Assembly (NCBI GenBank): GCA_039029935.1
Contig: JBCCFC010000967.1
Location: forward strand, 1-5,414
Length of the DNA: 5,414 nt
From: G039029935 sp039029935
GTDB taxonomy: Bacteria; Chloroflexota; Anaerolineae; Caldilineales; Caldilineaceae
Direction: 5' to 3'
Made by a program: the position numbers and the translations under genes. The notes beneath the pieces are model-generated. The model was not told the DNA's origin, searched no databases, and worked only from the letters and a program-made list of their open reading frames with translations. Positions 1 to 5,120 of this stretch are shown here, piece by piece. The first letter of the stretch is position 1; the number at the start of each line of letters is the position of its first letter.

Positions 1-21
1 CTTCACTCTTCACTCTTCACT
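1..21. repeat. Tandem heptamer repeat cut by the window edge
   Basis: Three perfect consecutive copies of CTTCACT, followed by a degenerate TTTCAT. The array may continue to the left of the window. It is of the same short-tandem style as the arrays at 145-296 and 5010-5084. No coding role is visible. Confidence 0.7.
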
Positions 22-47
22 TTTCATGTCTCCATTATGCCGCTGGG

Positions 48-91
48 TTGTGAAGAAATTGTGAACAAATTGGGGAAAGGTGGTGAATTTT
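48..91. promoter_or_regulatory. Four 11-bp direct repeats, candidate activator-binding site
   Basis: Two near-identical 11-mers, TTGTGAAGAAA (48-58) and TTGTGAACAAA (59-69), are followed by two degenerate units in the same register, TTGGGGAAAGG (70-80) and TGGTGAATTTT (81-91). Direct repeats at one helical turn are typical of OmpR/PhoB-type response-regulator sites. Read on the minus strand the units resemble the GTTCAC core of actinobacterial PhoP boxes. The position upstream of a possible -10 at 122-127 suits an activator site for the downstream operon. Seen: the repeat and its period. Inferred: the regulator class. Confidence 0.3.
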
Positions 92-121
92 GTGTAATTT
101 CTATGATGATAGGAAATCGAG

Positions 122-127
122 TACAAT
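122..127 (+). promoter_or_regulatory. Possible -10 element (TACAAT) for the hyi-citE operon
   Basis: TACAAT differs from TATAAT at one position. The hexamer 17 bases upstream (TTCTAT, 99-104) is a poor -35, so the promoter would need an activator, perhaps at the 48-91 repeats. A transcript starting near 134 would have a leader of about 180 bases containing the inverted repeat arrays. The evidence is weak: a lone -10 match in AT-rich DNA. Confidence 0.2.
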
Positions 128-144
128 AACGAGTATTAAGAAAA

Positions 145-200
145 GTTGATAGTTGAGAGTTGAGAGTTGATAGTTGATAGTTAATAGTTGAGGGTTAATC
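145..200. repeat. Heptamer tandem array, eight units of GTTGAKA type
   Basis: Eight consecutive 7-base units run without a break: GTTGATA, GTTGAGA, GTTGAGA, GTTGATA, GTTGATA, GTTAATA, GTTGAGG, GTTAATC. The units are complementary in sense to the TTCAACCC array at 213-268, so the two arrays form an imperfect inverted repeat. The closest pairing is 187-198 against 213-226, about 12 pairs with two bulges around a 14-base loop. It resembles the short tandemly repeated repetitive sequences known from cyanobacteria and other filamentous bacteria. Confidence 0.8.
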
Positions 201-212
201 GTTTGTTTTATC

Positions 213-296
213 TTCAACCCTTCAACCCTTCAACCCTTCAACCTTTCAACCCTTCAACTTTTCAACTTGCAACCTGCAACCTGCAACTTGCAACCT
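213..296. repeat. Octamer then heptamer tandem array, inverted relative to the 145-200 array
   Basis: Seven 8-base units of TTCAACCC type (213-268; later units vary to TTCAACCT and TTCAACTT) switch to four 7-base units of GCAACCT type (269-296). The array stops 8 bases before the AGGAGA ribosome-binding site of the first gene. In RNA it could pair with the upstream GTTGA array. The change of period from 8 to 7 suggests independent slippage expansions of two related seeds. Confidence 0.8.
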
Positions 297-315
297 AAAC
301 ATTCAGGAGAAGAAT

Positions 316-1092
316 ATGTCTATCAAACAATCAATCTGTTATCCAATTTTTCGTGCGGGCGAAATGTCCTTGGATACATTATTTGGCAAAGCAGCAGATA
401 TGGGGTATGCCGCCATTGAGTTTTGGAATCGTGGCGATGATTTTGAAGAGGTGATTGCCACCGCAAAGAACCATAATCTTGTGGTTGCCAGCATGTCGGG
501 ACACTTCTCATTGCCCGACGGGTTGAATAAACGCGCCAACCATGATCGCATTGCAGCCGAGCTACGAGAATCCATCGACCTTGCAGCCGAGCACGGTATT
601 CCTGGGCTAATCTGCTTTAGTGGGAATCGTCAGCCACACCAGACCGAGGAGGATGCCATCAACGCGGTTGCAGACTGTTTTCGGCGGGTGGCTGGACATG
701 CCGAGGATAAGGGAGTTAACCTCAACTTAGAACTGCTCAACTCAAAAATTGACCATGCAGGCTATCAATGCGATCATACAGCGTGGGGACTTGCCGTGTG
801 TCAACGAGTCAATAGCCCACGTGTCAAGTTGCTCTATGATATCTATCACATGCAGATTATGGAAGGCGACATCATCCGTACGATTCGTGAGACGATTGAC
901 TGGATTGGTCACATCCACACAGCGGGCAATCCTGGACGCAATGATCTGGATGATATGCAGGAATTAAACTATCGTGGTATCTGCAAGGCCATTGCGGAAA
1001 CGGGCTATGATCTATATGTCGGACATGAATTTATGCCCAAAGGCGATTTGATCGCGGCCATGCAACATGCCTTTGATGAGTGTAATCAATAA
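316..1092 (+). CDS. hyi: Hydroxypyruvate isomerase-like TIM-barrel protein
   Basis: This 258-residue protein has the usual length of hydroxypyruvate isomerase (COG3622, xylose-isomerase-like TIM-barrel superfamily). It is expected to interconvert hydroxypyruvate and tartronate semialdehyde in the cytoplasm. Likely metal and catalytic residues fall in family-like contexts: E139 in LELLN, D175 and H178 in LLYDIYHMQ, H201 in HIHTAGNPGR and E238 in GHEFMP. The segment HTAGNPGR...ELNYR (201-220) is characteristic. The start is set by AGGAGA at 305-310, five bases before ATG. It is the first gene of an operon, with the CoA-ester lyase starting 14 bases after its stop. Its upstream leader is unusually repeat-rich. 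The superfamily also contains epimerases and other sugar isomerases, so the fold is certain but the exact substrate is an inference. The gene symbol follows the family name. Confidence 0.85.
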   Translation: MSIKQSICYPIFRAGEMSLDTLFGKAADMGYAAIEFWNRGDDFEEVIATAKNHNLVVASMSGHFSLPDGLNKRANHDRIAAELRESIDLAAEHGIPGLICFSGNRQPHQTEEDAINAVADCFRRVAGHAEDKGVNLNLELLNSKIDHAGYQCDHTAWGLAVCQRVNSPRVKLLYDIYHMQIMEGDIIRTIRETIDWIGHIHTAGNPGRNDLDDMQELNYRGICKAIAETGYDLYVGHEFMPKGDLIAAMQHAFDECNQ

Positions 1093-1106
1093 AATTGAGG
1101 AGAATA

Positions 1107-2012
1107 ATGCCAAAACAACAGGATTCACAGCAGATCGTACCGCGCCGCAGCTTTCTCTTTGCGCCAGGGACAGCACCACACATGTTTCCCAAGGCCATTG
1201 CGGCCAAACCGGATATTATGTGTGTGGATTTAGAGGATGCCATTGCACCGCAGCATAAGGTAGAGTCACGCCAGCAGACCTTTGCGTGGTTTAATGAGTT
1301 CTTGGCAGACGATGCTGGGCTGGGTAGTACGGGGACAGAGGTCGAGTTGCTGGTGCGCATCAACTCACTGCGGTCGGCAGATGGGATGGCTGATGTCTTG
1401 ATGTTGCTAGAGCAGGAGAACCCACCGCCGGGGCTAATGCTGCCCAAGGTGAAGAGTCCAGATGAGATCAAACTGTTGGATGATCTACTCACCGATGAAG
1501 GCAAGGACACACGGTTTCAGGTGATTATTGAGACCAATGAAGCGTTAGAAGCCTGCTTTGAGATTGCGCGCGCCAGCGACCGCATTGTTTCATTGCTCTT
1601 TGGTGGTGTGGATATGGCCGCGGAGTTGCGTGTTGAACCCACTTGGGAGCCGCTGCTCTATGCGCGCAAACGTCTTGTTCATGCCGCAGCCTCGGCGCAA
1701 ATTGACCTGATTGATGTTCCGTTTCTTGATCTCAATGATATGGAAGGGCTGGACGAGGAGGCGCGTCGATGTGCAGAAATCGGTATGACGGGCAAAGGGG
1801 CGATTCACCCCAAGCAATTGCCTGTGATTACCAAACATTTTACACCGAGTGCGGAGGCGGTGGCCCACGCCAAGCGCGTCTTACAAGCCTTTGAAGAGGC
1901 AGGCACAGGGCTTGTGGTGTTGGATGGCAAGTTGATTGAGAAACCTGTGCTGCGCAATATGCAACGGCTTTTGGCGATTGCCGAACGGATGGGAGAAGGA
2001 GACGGGGCCTAA
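1107..2012 (+). CDS. CitE/HpcH-HpaI family CoA-ester lyase
   Basis: This 301-residue protein belongs to the CitE-like part of the HpcH/HpaI aldolase family, TIM-barrel enzymes that cleave or hydrolyse acyl-CoA esters such as citryl-, malyl- or citramalyl-CoA with Mg2+. Visible motifs in order: RSFLFAPG (14-21), DLEDA (41-45), the substrate-loop arginine R84, LPKV (112-115), metal ligand E142 in IIETNEA, metal ligand D169 in LLFGGVDMAAEL, and GMTGKGAIHPKQL (225-237), which is highly conserved in CitE/malyl-CoA lyases. The ATG at 1107 follows GAGGAG (1097-1102). A TTG at 1095 is in frame but lies on the Shine-Dalgarno sequence, so I reject it. The coupling to hyi suggests glyoxylate-related metabolism, where malyl-CoA would give glyoxylate plus acetyl-CoA. 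Citrate lyase itself is unlikely because no citD or citF is visible. The substrate is not determined. Confidence 0.82.
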   Translation: MPKQQDSQQIVPRRSFLFAPGTAPHMFPKAIAAKPDIMCVDLEDAIAPQHKVESRQQTFAWFNEFLADDAGLGSTGTEVELLVRINSLRSADGMADVLMLLEQENPPPGLMLPKVKSPDEIKLLDDLLTDEGKDTRFQVIIETNEALEACFEIARASDRIVSLLFGGVDMAAELRVEPTWEPLLYARKRLVHAAASAQIDLIDVPFLDLNDMEGLDEEARRCAEIGMTGKGAIHPKQLPVITKHFTPSAEAVAHAKRVLQAFEEAGTGLVVLDGKLIEKPVLRNMQRLLAIAERMGEGDGA

Positions 2013-2040
2013 GTCGTATCCTAAAATGTGTCATAAAAAG

Positions 2041-2111
2041 TGGTATGGACACCTTGTCCATTGGATATACATTTCGGGCTACGCCCGACACGGACAGGGA
2101 TGTCCATGCCA
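2041..2111. repeat. Nested palindrome in a convergent intergenic region
   Basis: Three small perfect hairpins lie in a row: TGGACA-CCT-TGTCCA (2046-2060), TCGGGC-TAC-GCCCGA (2074-2088) and GGACA-GGGA-TGTCC (2092-2105). The outer two also pair with each other (2041-2059 against 2092-2111, about 16-17 matches with one gap), so the whole block can fold as one long hairpin capped by 2074-2088. It sits 28 bases after the lyase stop and 10 bases from the end of a minus-strand pseudogene. No T-run follows, so it is a REP-like element or RNA-stabilising hairpin rather than a classical terminator. Confidence 0.6.
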
Positions 2112-2120
2112 CTGCATCAT

Positions 2121-2321
2121 TTACTTGGGTGTTATCCGCTCCGCCAACCACGCATCCAACGCTTCTGGCTTCAATGGCCCCACACGCCGCATCTGCAACA
2201 CACCTGCTGGGTCCACCATGAATGATAGTGGCAGTGCGCGCACGCCATAGTTGAGCAATGTATCATTGTCCGGTTCAAGTAAAATAGGGAAGGTGACACC
2301 CAACTCATCTAAGAAGACCAT
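2121..2321 (-). pseudogene. 3' remnant of a thioredoxin/TlpA-like (AhpC/TSA-type) protein
   Basis: About 66 residues remain, beginning near MVFLDELGVTFPILLEPD and ending LDAWLAERITPK. This matches the C-terminal half of TlpA/ResA-like thioredoxins: the helix before FPILLEPDN, the VRALPLSFMVD strand with the cis-proline loop, the turn PAGVLQMRRVG, and the final helix. The N-terminal half with the CxxC active site is gone, so it cannot be a functional oxidoreductase. The reading frame continues upstream only into out-of-frame permease DNA, which shows a fusion by deletion rather than a natural start. An intact version would probably be a membrane- or lipid-anchored periplasmic or extracellular redox protein, consistent with the lipoprotein neighbour. 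Confidence 0.7.
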
Positions 2322-2442
2322 CATTGAGATGAGCGACGGCGACAGAGAGTGCAATTGCCAGCCCGACAACCAGAATGGTGATGAAGGTCTGCACAGGTCG
2401 TGAGACGATATTGCGCCATGCGATGCTGAGATCATACCCCAT
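2305..2442 (-). pseudogene. 5' remnant of an FtsX/MacB-like ABC transporter permease
   Basis: The ATG at 2442-2440 overlaps the TGA stop of the ABC ATPase remnant by one base (TGATG), the normal coupling of ATPase and permease genes. The frame encodes 45 residues. An N-terminal amphipathic stretch DLSIAWRNIVSRP is followed by one membrane segment (about 20-37, TFITILVVGLAIALSVAV) and HLNDGL, then a stop after a few residues. This is the start of a MacB/FtsX-type permease (family usually about 350-450 residues); the periplasmic domain and three further membrane segments are missing. Around 2313-2320 the sequence passes, out of frame, into the thioredoxin-like remnant. AGAGGAGG at 2458-2451 is a good ribosome-binding site, so a short peptide could still be made. 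Confidence 0.7.
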
Positions 2443-2585
2443 CAAGCCACCTCCTCTGTACCCATAGATTCGCTGATAATCTGCCCCTGTTGCAATGTTA
2501 CCACTTGATCAAAGCGCGTGTCGAGCGCAGGGTCATGGCTGGCGACCAGAAGTGTTGCGCCCTGCTCACGACAAATTGTCTGCAT
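2442..2585 (-). pseudogene. 3' remnant of a LolD/MacB-type ABC transporter ATPase
   Basis: The last 47 residues of an ABC ATPase, starting around MQTICREQGATLLVASHD and ending in GTEEVA. They contain the H-loop histidine (H17 of the fragment, in ASHDP) and the VVTLQQGQIISE strand that closes LolD-like ATPases. Walker A, Q-loop, signature and Walker B (about 180 residues) are missing. The fragment follows the lipoprotein stop after only 13 bases, where AT-rich DNA (2586-2598) marks the likely deletion point. The first ATG (2585) may be chance rather than a real start. The partner permease start follows with a one-base overlap. Confidence 0.75.
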
Positions 2586-2598
2586 ATTGAAATATTTT

Positions 2599-3369
2599 TT
2601 ATAACTTCTCAATTTGTTCGGCATAGATGCGCACAATACTGACCATGCCCGTCTCAGCGTCAACCGATGAACCAATCTCCATGCGCCCACGTATACGAAT
2701 CGGTTCCTGCGTAGCGACAATGGCTTCGCCCGATAGGTAGACCAACGCAATGTCATCCGGCCAATCGGCCGTGCTGCTACAGAATGGGCAGAATTCGAGA
2801 CGGATGCGGGTGAGGACAAACCAATCCAACGCTGGTTTGAGCGGTGGTGCCATGTAACCTTCCATCACTACTTCTTGCCCATCCAGCGACTTGAGCTTAT
2901 CGGAAAGGACCAAGCCCGTGCGCAGGTTAAAACCATTGTAAAACTCATCAAAGGTGATGAGGACAGGGCTTTCATCAAACTCGATGGGGGTCTCGATGTC
3001 GGGTTGCATAGCAACATCGGTCGCCAAGGCGATGGCTGCGGCTTGCCCCTGCACTAGCTGATTGTTAAGCGGTGTAGGCGTGGATTCCGGCACCAGTGTA
3101 GATTCGGCCTCTGGTGTGGGTTCTTGCTCAACAGCCTCTGGTTCGTCCATAGATTTTTCTGTAACGGGTACAGGTGTCTCGGTTGGCAGAGACATGGATG
3201 TCGGTGCAGTGGCTATTGATGCAGTGACTGTCGGTGTCAGGGCCTCATCGGGCAAAGGTGTGACCGCTACAATGGTCTGTGATTTCATGGGGCCACATGC
3301 ACTGGTGAGCAAGATAAGGAGAAAAAGCATAACAAGGTCGAGTGTGATTTGATGGTTAGAAATTTTCAT
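2599..3369 (-). CDS. Lipoprotein with Pro/Thr/Glu-rich linker and C-terminal CPFC domain
   Basis: I set the start at ATG 3369, giving 256 residues. A start 22 codons further up would read through the terminator hairpin and lacks a signal-peptide layout. Residues 1-24 are a lipoprotein signal (hydrophobic core LDLVMLFLLILL, lipobox TSA-C25). Residues ~33-105 form a low-complexity spacer with repeated TPT/TPE/PVP motifs, common in Chloroflexota surface lipoproteins. Residues ~135-256 form a compact, strand-rich domain with LDGQEVVMEGYMAPPL, then LEFCPFCSSTADWPDD (C194 and C197, a CxxC pair), and a final GRMEIG...TGMVSIVRIYA. It recalls DUF3299-like/OB-fold-type envelope proteins that accompany ABC exporters, but I cannot name the family with certainty. 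The CxxC may bind metal or be redox active. The following ABC and thioredoxin genes are broken, leaving it an orphan. Confidence 0.8.
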   Translation of the reverse strand: MKISNHQITLDLVMLFLLILLTSACGPMKSQTIVAVTPLPDEALTPTVTASIATAPTSMSLPTETPVPVTEKSMDEPEAVEQEPTPEAESTLVPESTPTPLNNQLVQGQAAAIALATDVAMQPDIETPIEFDESPVLITFDEFYNGFNLRTGLVLSDKLKSLDGQEVVMEGYMAPPLKPALDWFVLTRIRLEFCPFCSSTADWPDDIALVYLSGEAIVATQEPIRIRGRMEIGSSVDAETGMVSIVRIYAEQIEKL

Positions 3370-3384
3370 AACAATGCATTCCGA

Positions 3385-3431
3385 TTCAAAAACAAAAAAA
3401 TGGGAGAGAGTTGTTAAACCCTCCCCCATTT
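3385..3431 (-). terminator. Intrinsic terminator (possible attenuator) just upstream of the lipoprotein gene
   Basis: On the minus strand AAATGGGGGAG (3431-3421) pairs with CTCTCCCATTT (3408-3398), 10 of 11 bases, with a 12-base loop, followed directly by a T-rich tract TTTTGTTTTTG. The run ends 15 bases before the lipoprotein ATG (3369), so no promoter fits between them. It may end transcripts from the sigma-factor gene, but it lies inside any transcript starting at the 3461-3469 promoter, so it also looks like an attenuator. On the plus strand there is no T-tract. Confidence 0.75.
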
Positions 3432-3460
3432 GCAAACATCTATTGTAAATCTAATTCACG

Positions 3461-3469
3461 ATTATAGCA
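3461..3469 (-). promoter_or_regulatory. Extended -10 promoter (TGCTATAAT) for the lipoprotein gene
   Basis: The minus strand reads TGCTATAAT at 3469-3461, a perfect TGn plus TATAAT. The -35 is weak (TTCGCC about 18 bases upstream), as is usual for extended -10 promoters. The predicted start is near 3454, giving a leader of about 85 bases that includes the terminator at 3385-3431. Confidence 0.55.
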
Positions 3470-3483
3470 TACGATTGTGCTAT
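3464..3483. promoter_or_regulatory. Inverted repeat overlapping the -10, candidate operator
   Basis: ATAGCA (3464-3469) and TGCTAT (3478-3483) are perfect inverted half-sites 8 bases apart, covering 20 bp and overlapping the extended -10. A dimeric repressor there would block RNA polymerase. It does not match the Fur or Zur boxes I know. Confidence 0.35.
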
Positions 3484-3502
3484 GGGCGAATCAATTACAT
3501 TC

Positions 3503-3519
3503 AGCAACAGTTAGTTGCT
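3503..3519. repeat. Small perfect inverted repeat
   Basis: AGCAAC (3503-3508) and GTTGCT (3514-3519) flank a 5-base loop, AGTTA. It lies upstream of the lipoprotein promoter and downstream of the sigma-factor gene. It has no T-tract in either direction. It could be an upstream operator or an mRNA 3'-end hairpin. Confidence 0.35.
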
Positions 3520-3549
3520 AGATGTTGAGTCAGCAGCATCGTCAAATTA

Positions 3550-3652
3550 GGCGATTTTCAGAAATAAATTTTCTGGTTGCTCGGAGCGGCTTTATTTATC
3601 AAGCCAGCACGAATTCCCTGCTTATCTGAGATATTCTTTTCCAGAAATCGCC
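3550..3652. mobile_element. MITE-like element of about 103 bp with TTA target duplication
   Basis: The ends are inverted: GGCGATTTTCAGAAA (3550-3564) against TTTCCAGAAATCGCC (3638-3652), 12 of 15 matching with the outer 8 perfect. TTA lies directly outside both ends (3547-3549 and 3653-3655), as a 3-bp target-site duplication would. The interior has no gene and is full of small stems: CAGAAA/TTTCTG (3559-3575, 5-base loop) and GGCTT/AAGCC (3588-3605). TNA-type 3-bp duplications are known for the IS1031 group of the IS5 family, so a non-autonomous derivative is plausible. The right TTA is the complement of the sigma-factor TAA stop. A transcription-termination hairpin is the main alternative. 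Confidence 0.5.
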
Positions 3653-4990
3653 TTACGACTCATCAAGCAGCGCAATCCGCTTTTGTAAAAAGAGCCTTTC
3701 AGCGTGGTTCGTACACAGTTGGGACGCCTGTTGATAGGAGATGATGGCGGCATCTCTGTCACCAAGACGACGCAGCAGGTCGGCACGGGCGGCGTGAAAG
3801 AGGTGATAGGTTGCGAGACTTGATTCGTCGCCTAATTTATCCAAAATGGCAAGCCCGCAGTTTATTCCGCGTGACATGGCAACGGCCACAGCATGGTTCA
3901 GCCGCACAACGGGCGAGGGCGTATGGCGTAGAAGGGCTTTATACAGCCAGCAAATTTGCGCCCAATCGGTCTCCGCTGCGATGATGGCACTGGCATGGAG
4001 CGCGGCAATAGCCGCTTGAATCTGATATGGGCCGGGTTGTCGAAAGGCCAGTGCTTGGTCGAGCAATTGGATTCCTTCGTCAATCTCGGTGCGGTTCCAT
4101 TGTTGACGATCCTGCTCCTCTAACGTTATCAGCATCCCCGCATCATCAGTGCGTGCCTGTCTCCGCGAGTGATGCAACAACATCAGTGCCAACAACCCGA
4201 TGGACTCTGGCTCCTGCGCGGAGTAGACTCGTTCCTGATAGGCGGTTGTGTTGGGTGTGATGGTGGCCTCGGTTTTGAGCCGCAGTTGTGCCAATAGATG
4301 CACCAACACACGCCCCAGTCTAATCGCCTCTGTACACAACTCATGACGAATCAACGCTTCTCCCTGTGCTGCCGTATACCCTTCGTTAAAAATGAGATAA
4401 ATGGTTGTTAACACTGCATTGACACGCTCAGGCAGTTGCTCGTACGCAGGGACTTGATAGGGAATGCCCGCCGAACGGATTTTACGTTTGGCGCGCACCA
4501 AACGTTGGGCCATTGTGGGGACAGGTGTTAGAAATGCACGTGCAATTTCTTCGGTTGTCAAGCCACAAAGGGTACGCAGCGTCAAGGCAACTTGGGCTTC
4601 TATCGCCAACGCGGGATGGCAGCAGGTGAAGAGCAATTTGATCCGCTCATCGGGAATACTTTCTCCTTCATCCATCGCATCAATCACGCCATCACCATGC
4701 GTTGCACCCGACTCACGCTGCTCCAATTCATTCATCTTACGGCGCAAGGTTTGACCCCGCCGAACACGATCAATTGCCTTGTTGCGTGCAGTGGTTGTGA
4801 TCCACGCGGCTGGATTGCCAGGGATGCCCTTTGAAGGCCATTTTTCTAGCGCAACCAGAAATGCCTCTTGCATCACTTCTTCAGCCAGTTCAAAATCGTG
4901 AAATGTGTTGATGAGTGCAGCAAGCACAACGCCGGATTCTGCACGAAAGGTTTGCTCAACTGTATGAATAATTTGTGGTGATACCATCAT
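3653..4990 (-). CDS. ECF42-type RNA polymerase sigma factor with C-terminal TPR-like extension
   Basis: This 445-residue protein is much longer than a classical ECF sigma factor (~180-200). Region sigma-2 covers ~10-80, with DFELAEEVMQEAF (32-44) and NPAAWITTTARNKAIDRVRR (59-78). FTCCHPAL (121-128) precedes sigma-4 (~130-172, LRTLCGLTTEEIARAF as the helix-turn-helix). Then comes the domain with IFNEGYTAAQGE (200-211) that marks DUF6596, and a helical TPR-like tail (~305-440; SPVVRLNHAVAVAM at 359-372, HAARADLLRRLGDRDAA at 399-415). In this group the tail, not an anti-sigma factor, is thought to control activity. ATG 4990 has only a distant AGGAA; ATG 4987 is equally possible. No DGPF/YCII partner is present directly upstream, and repeats occupy that place. 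The stop codon lies at the edge of the MITE-like element. Confidence 0.93.
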   Translation of the reverse strand: MMVSPQIIHTVEQTFRAESGVVLAALINTFHDFELAEEVMQEAFLVALEKWPSKGIPGNPAAWITTTARNKAIDRVRRGQTLRRKMNELEQRESGATHGDGVIDAMDEGESIPDERIKLLFTCCHPALAIEAQVALTLRTLCGLTTEEIARAFLTPVPTMAQRLVRAKRKIRSAGIPYQVPAYEQLPERVNAVLTTIYLIFNEGYTAAQGEALIRHELCTEAIRLGRVLVHLLAQLRLKTEATITPNTTAYQERVYSAQEPESIGLLALMLLHHSRRQARTDDAGMLITLEEQDRQQWNRTEIDEGIQLLDQALAFRQPGPYQIQAAIAALHASAIIAAETDWAQICWLYKALLRHTPSPVVRLNHAVAVAMSRGINCGLAILDKLGDESSLATYHLFHAARADLLRRLGDRDAAIISYQQASQLCTNHAERLFLQKRIALLDES

Positions 4991-5009
4991 GTTTGGATTA
5001 TTGTTTCCT

Positions 5010-5084
5010 GTCAGTGTTCAGTAGGTCAGTGTTCAGTAGGTCAGTGTTCAGTAGGTCTGTGTTCAGTAGGTCTGTGTTTAAGAG
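5010..5084. repeat. 15-base tandem repeat array upstream of the sigma factor
   Basis: Three identical units of GTCAGTGTTCAGTAG (5010-5054), then a one-base variant (5055-5069) and a degenerate unit (5070-5084). Each unit splits into a 7-mer and an 8-mer (GTCAGTG + TTCAGTAG), echoing the 7/8 periods at 145-296. The array starts 20 bases before the sigma-factor ATG, so it lies in that gene's leader or promoter. Confidence 0.8.
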
Positions 5085-5120
5085 GTCGGTAGAGCAGTAA
5101 TCGAATACTGATCTACCGAG
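5085..5120. repeat. Hairpin centred between the two arms of the 15-base repeat region
   Basis: GTCGGTAGAGCAGTA (5085-5099) pairs with TACTGATCTACCGAG (5106-5120), 13 of 15 bases, around a 6-base loop ATCGAA. The following DNA (5121-5160) continues with inverted, degenerate versions of the left-hand repeat, for example CTACTGACCCACCG at 5145-5158. The whole 5010-5160 block is thus a large imperfect inverted repeat, built like the 145-296 block. Confidence 0.65.

Noticed and set aside
145..296. CRISPR array
   Set aside because: The units are 7-8 bases, contiguous, with no unique spacers and no cas genes.
1095..1106. TTG start at 1095 for the CoA-ester lyase
   Set aside because: The extra codons are the Shine-Dalgarno sequence GAGGAG itself; ATG 1107 is correctly spaced from it.
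2322..2435. A continuous 104-residue minus-strand protein starting at 2435 and ending at 2121
   Set aside because: Its first ~38 residues are an out-of-frame reading of the permease start; only the part from about 2321 on resembles a thioredoxin-like protein.
2586..2819. A longer start at 2819 for the ABC ATPase remnant
   Set aside because: That part is an out-of-frame reading of the lipoprotein 3' end, and ATPase-like sequence starts only around 2585.
3062..3352. Plus-strand Ser/Gly/Val-rich reading frame
   Set aside because: It is the antisense shadow of the lipoprotein Pro/Thr/Glu linker, with no ribosome-binding site or family resemblance.
3370..3435. Upstream start at 3435 for the lipoprotein
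   Set aside because: It would put 22 extra residues before the signal peptide and read through the terminator hairpin; ATG 3369 gives a normal lipoprotein signal.
5010..5084. CRISPR array or iteron-type replication origin
   Set aside because: The 15-mers are directly adjacent without spacers, only three are perfect, and there is no replication initiator gene or AT-rich unwinding region nearby.
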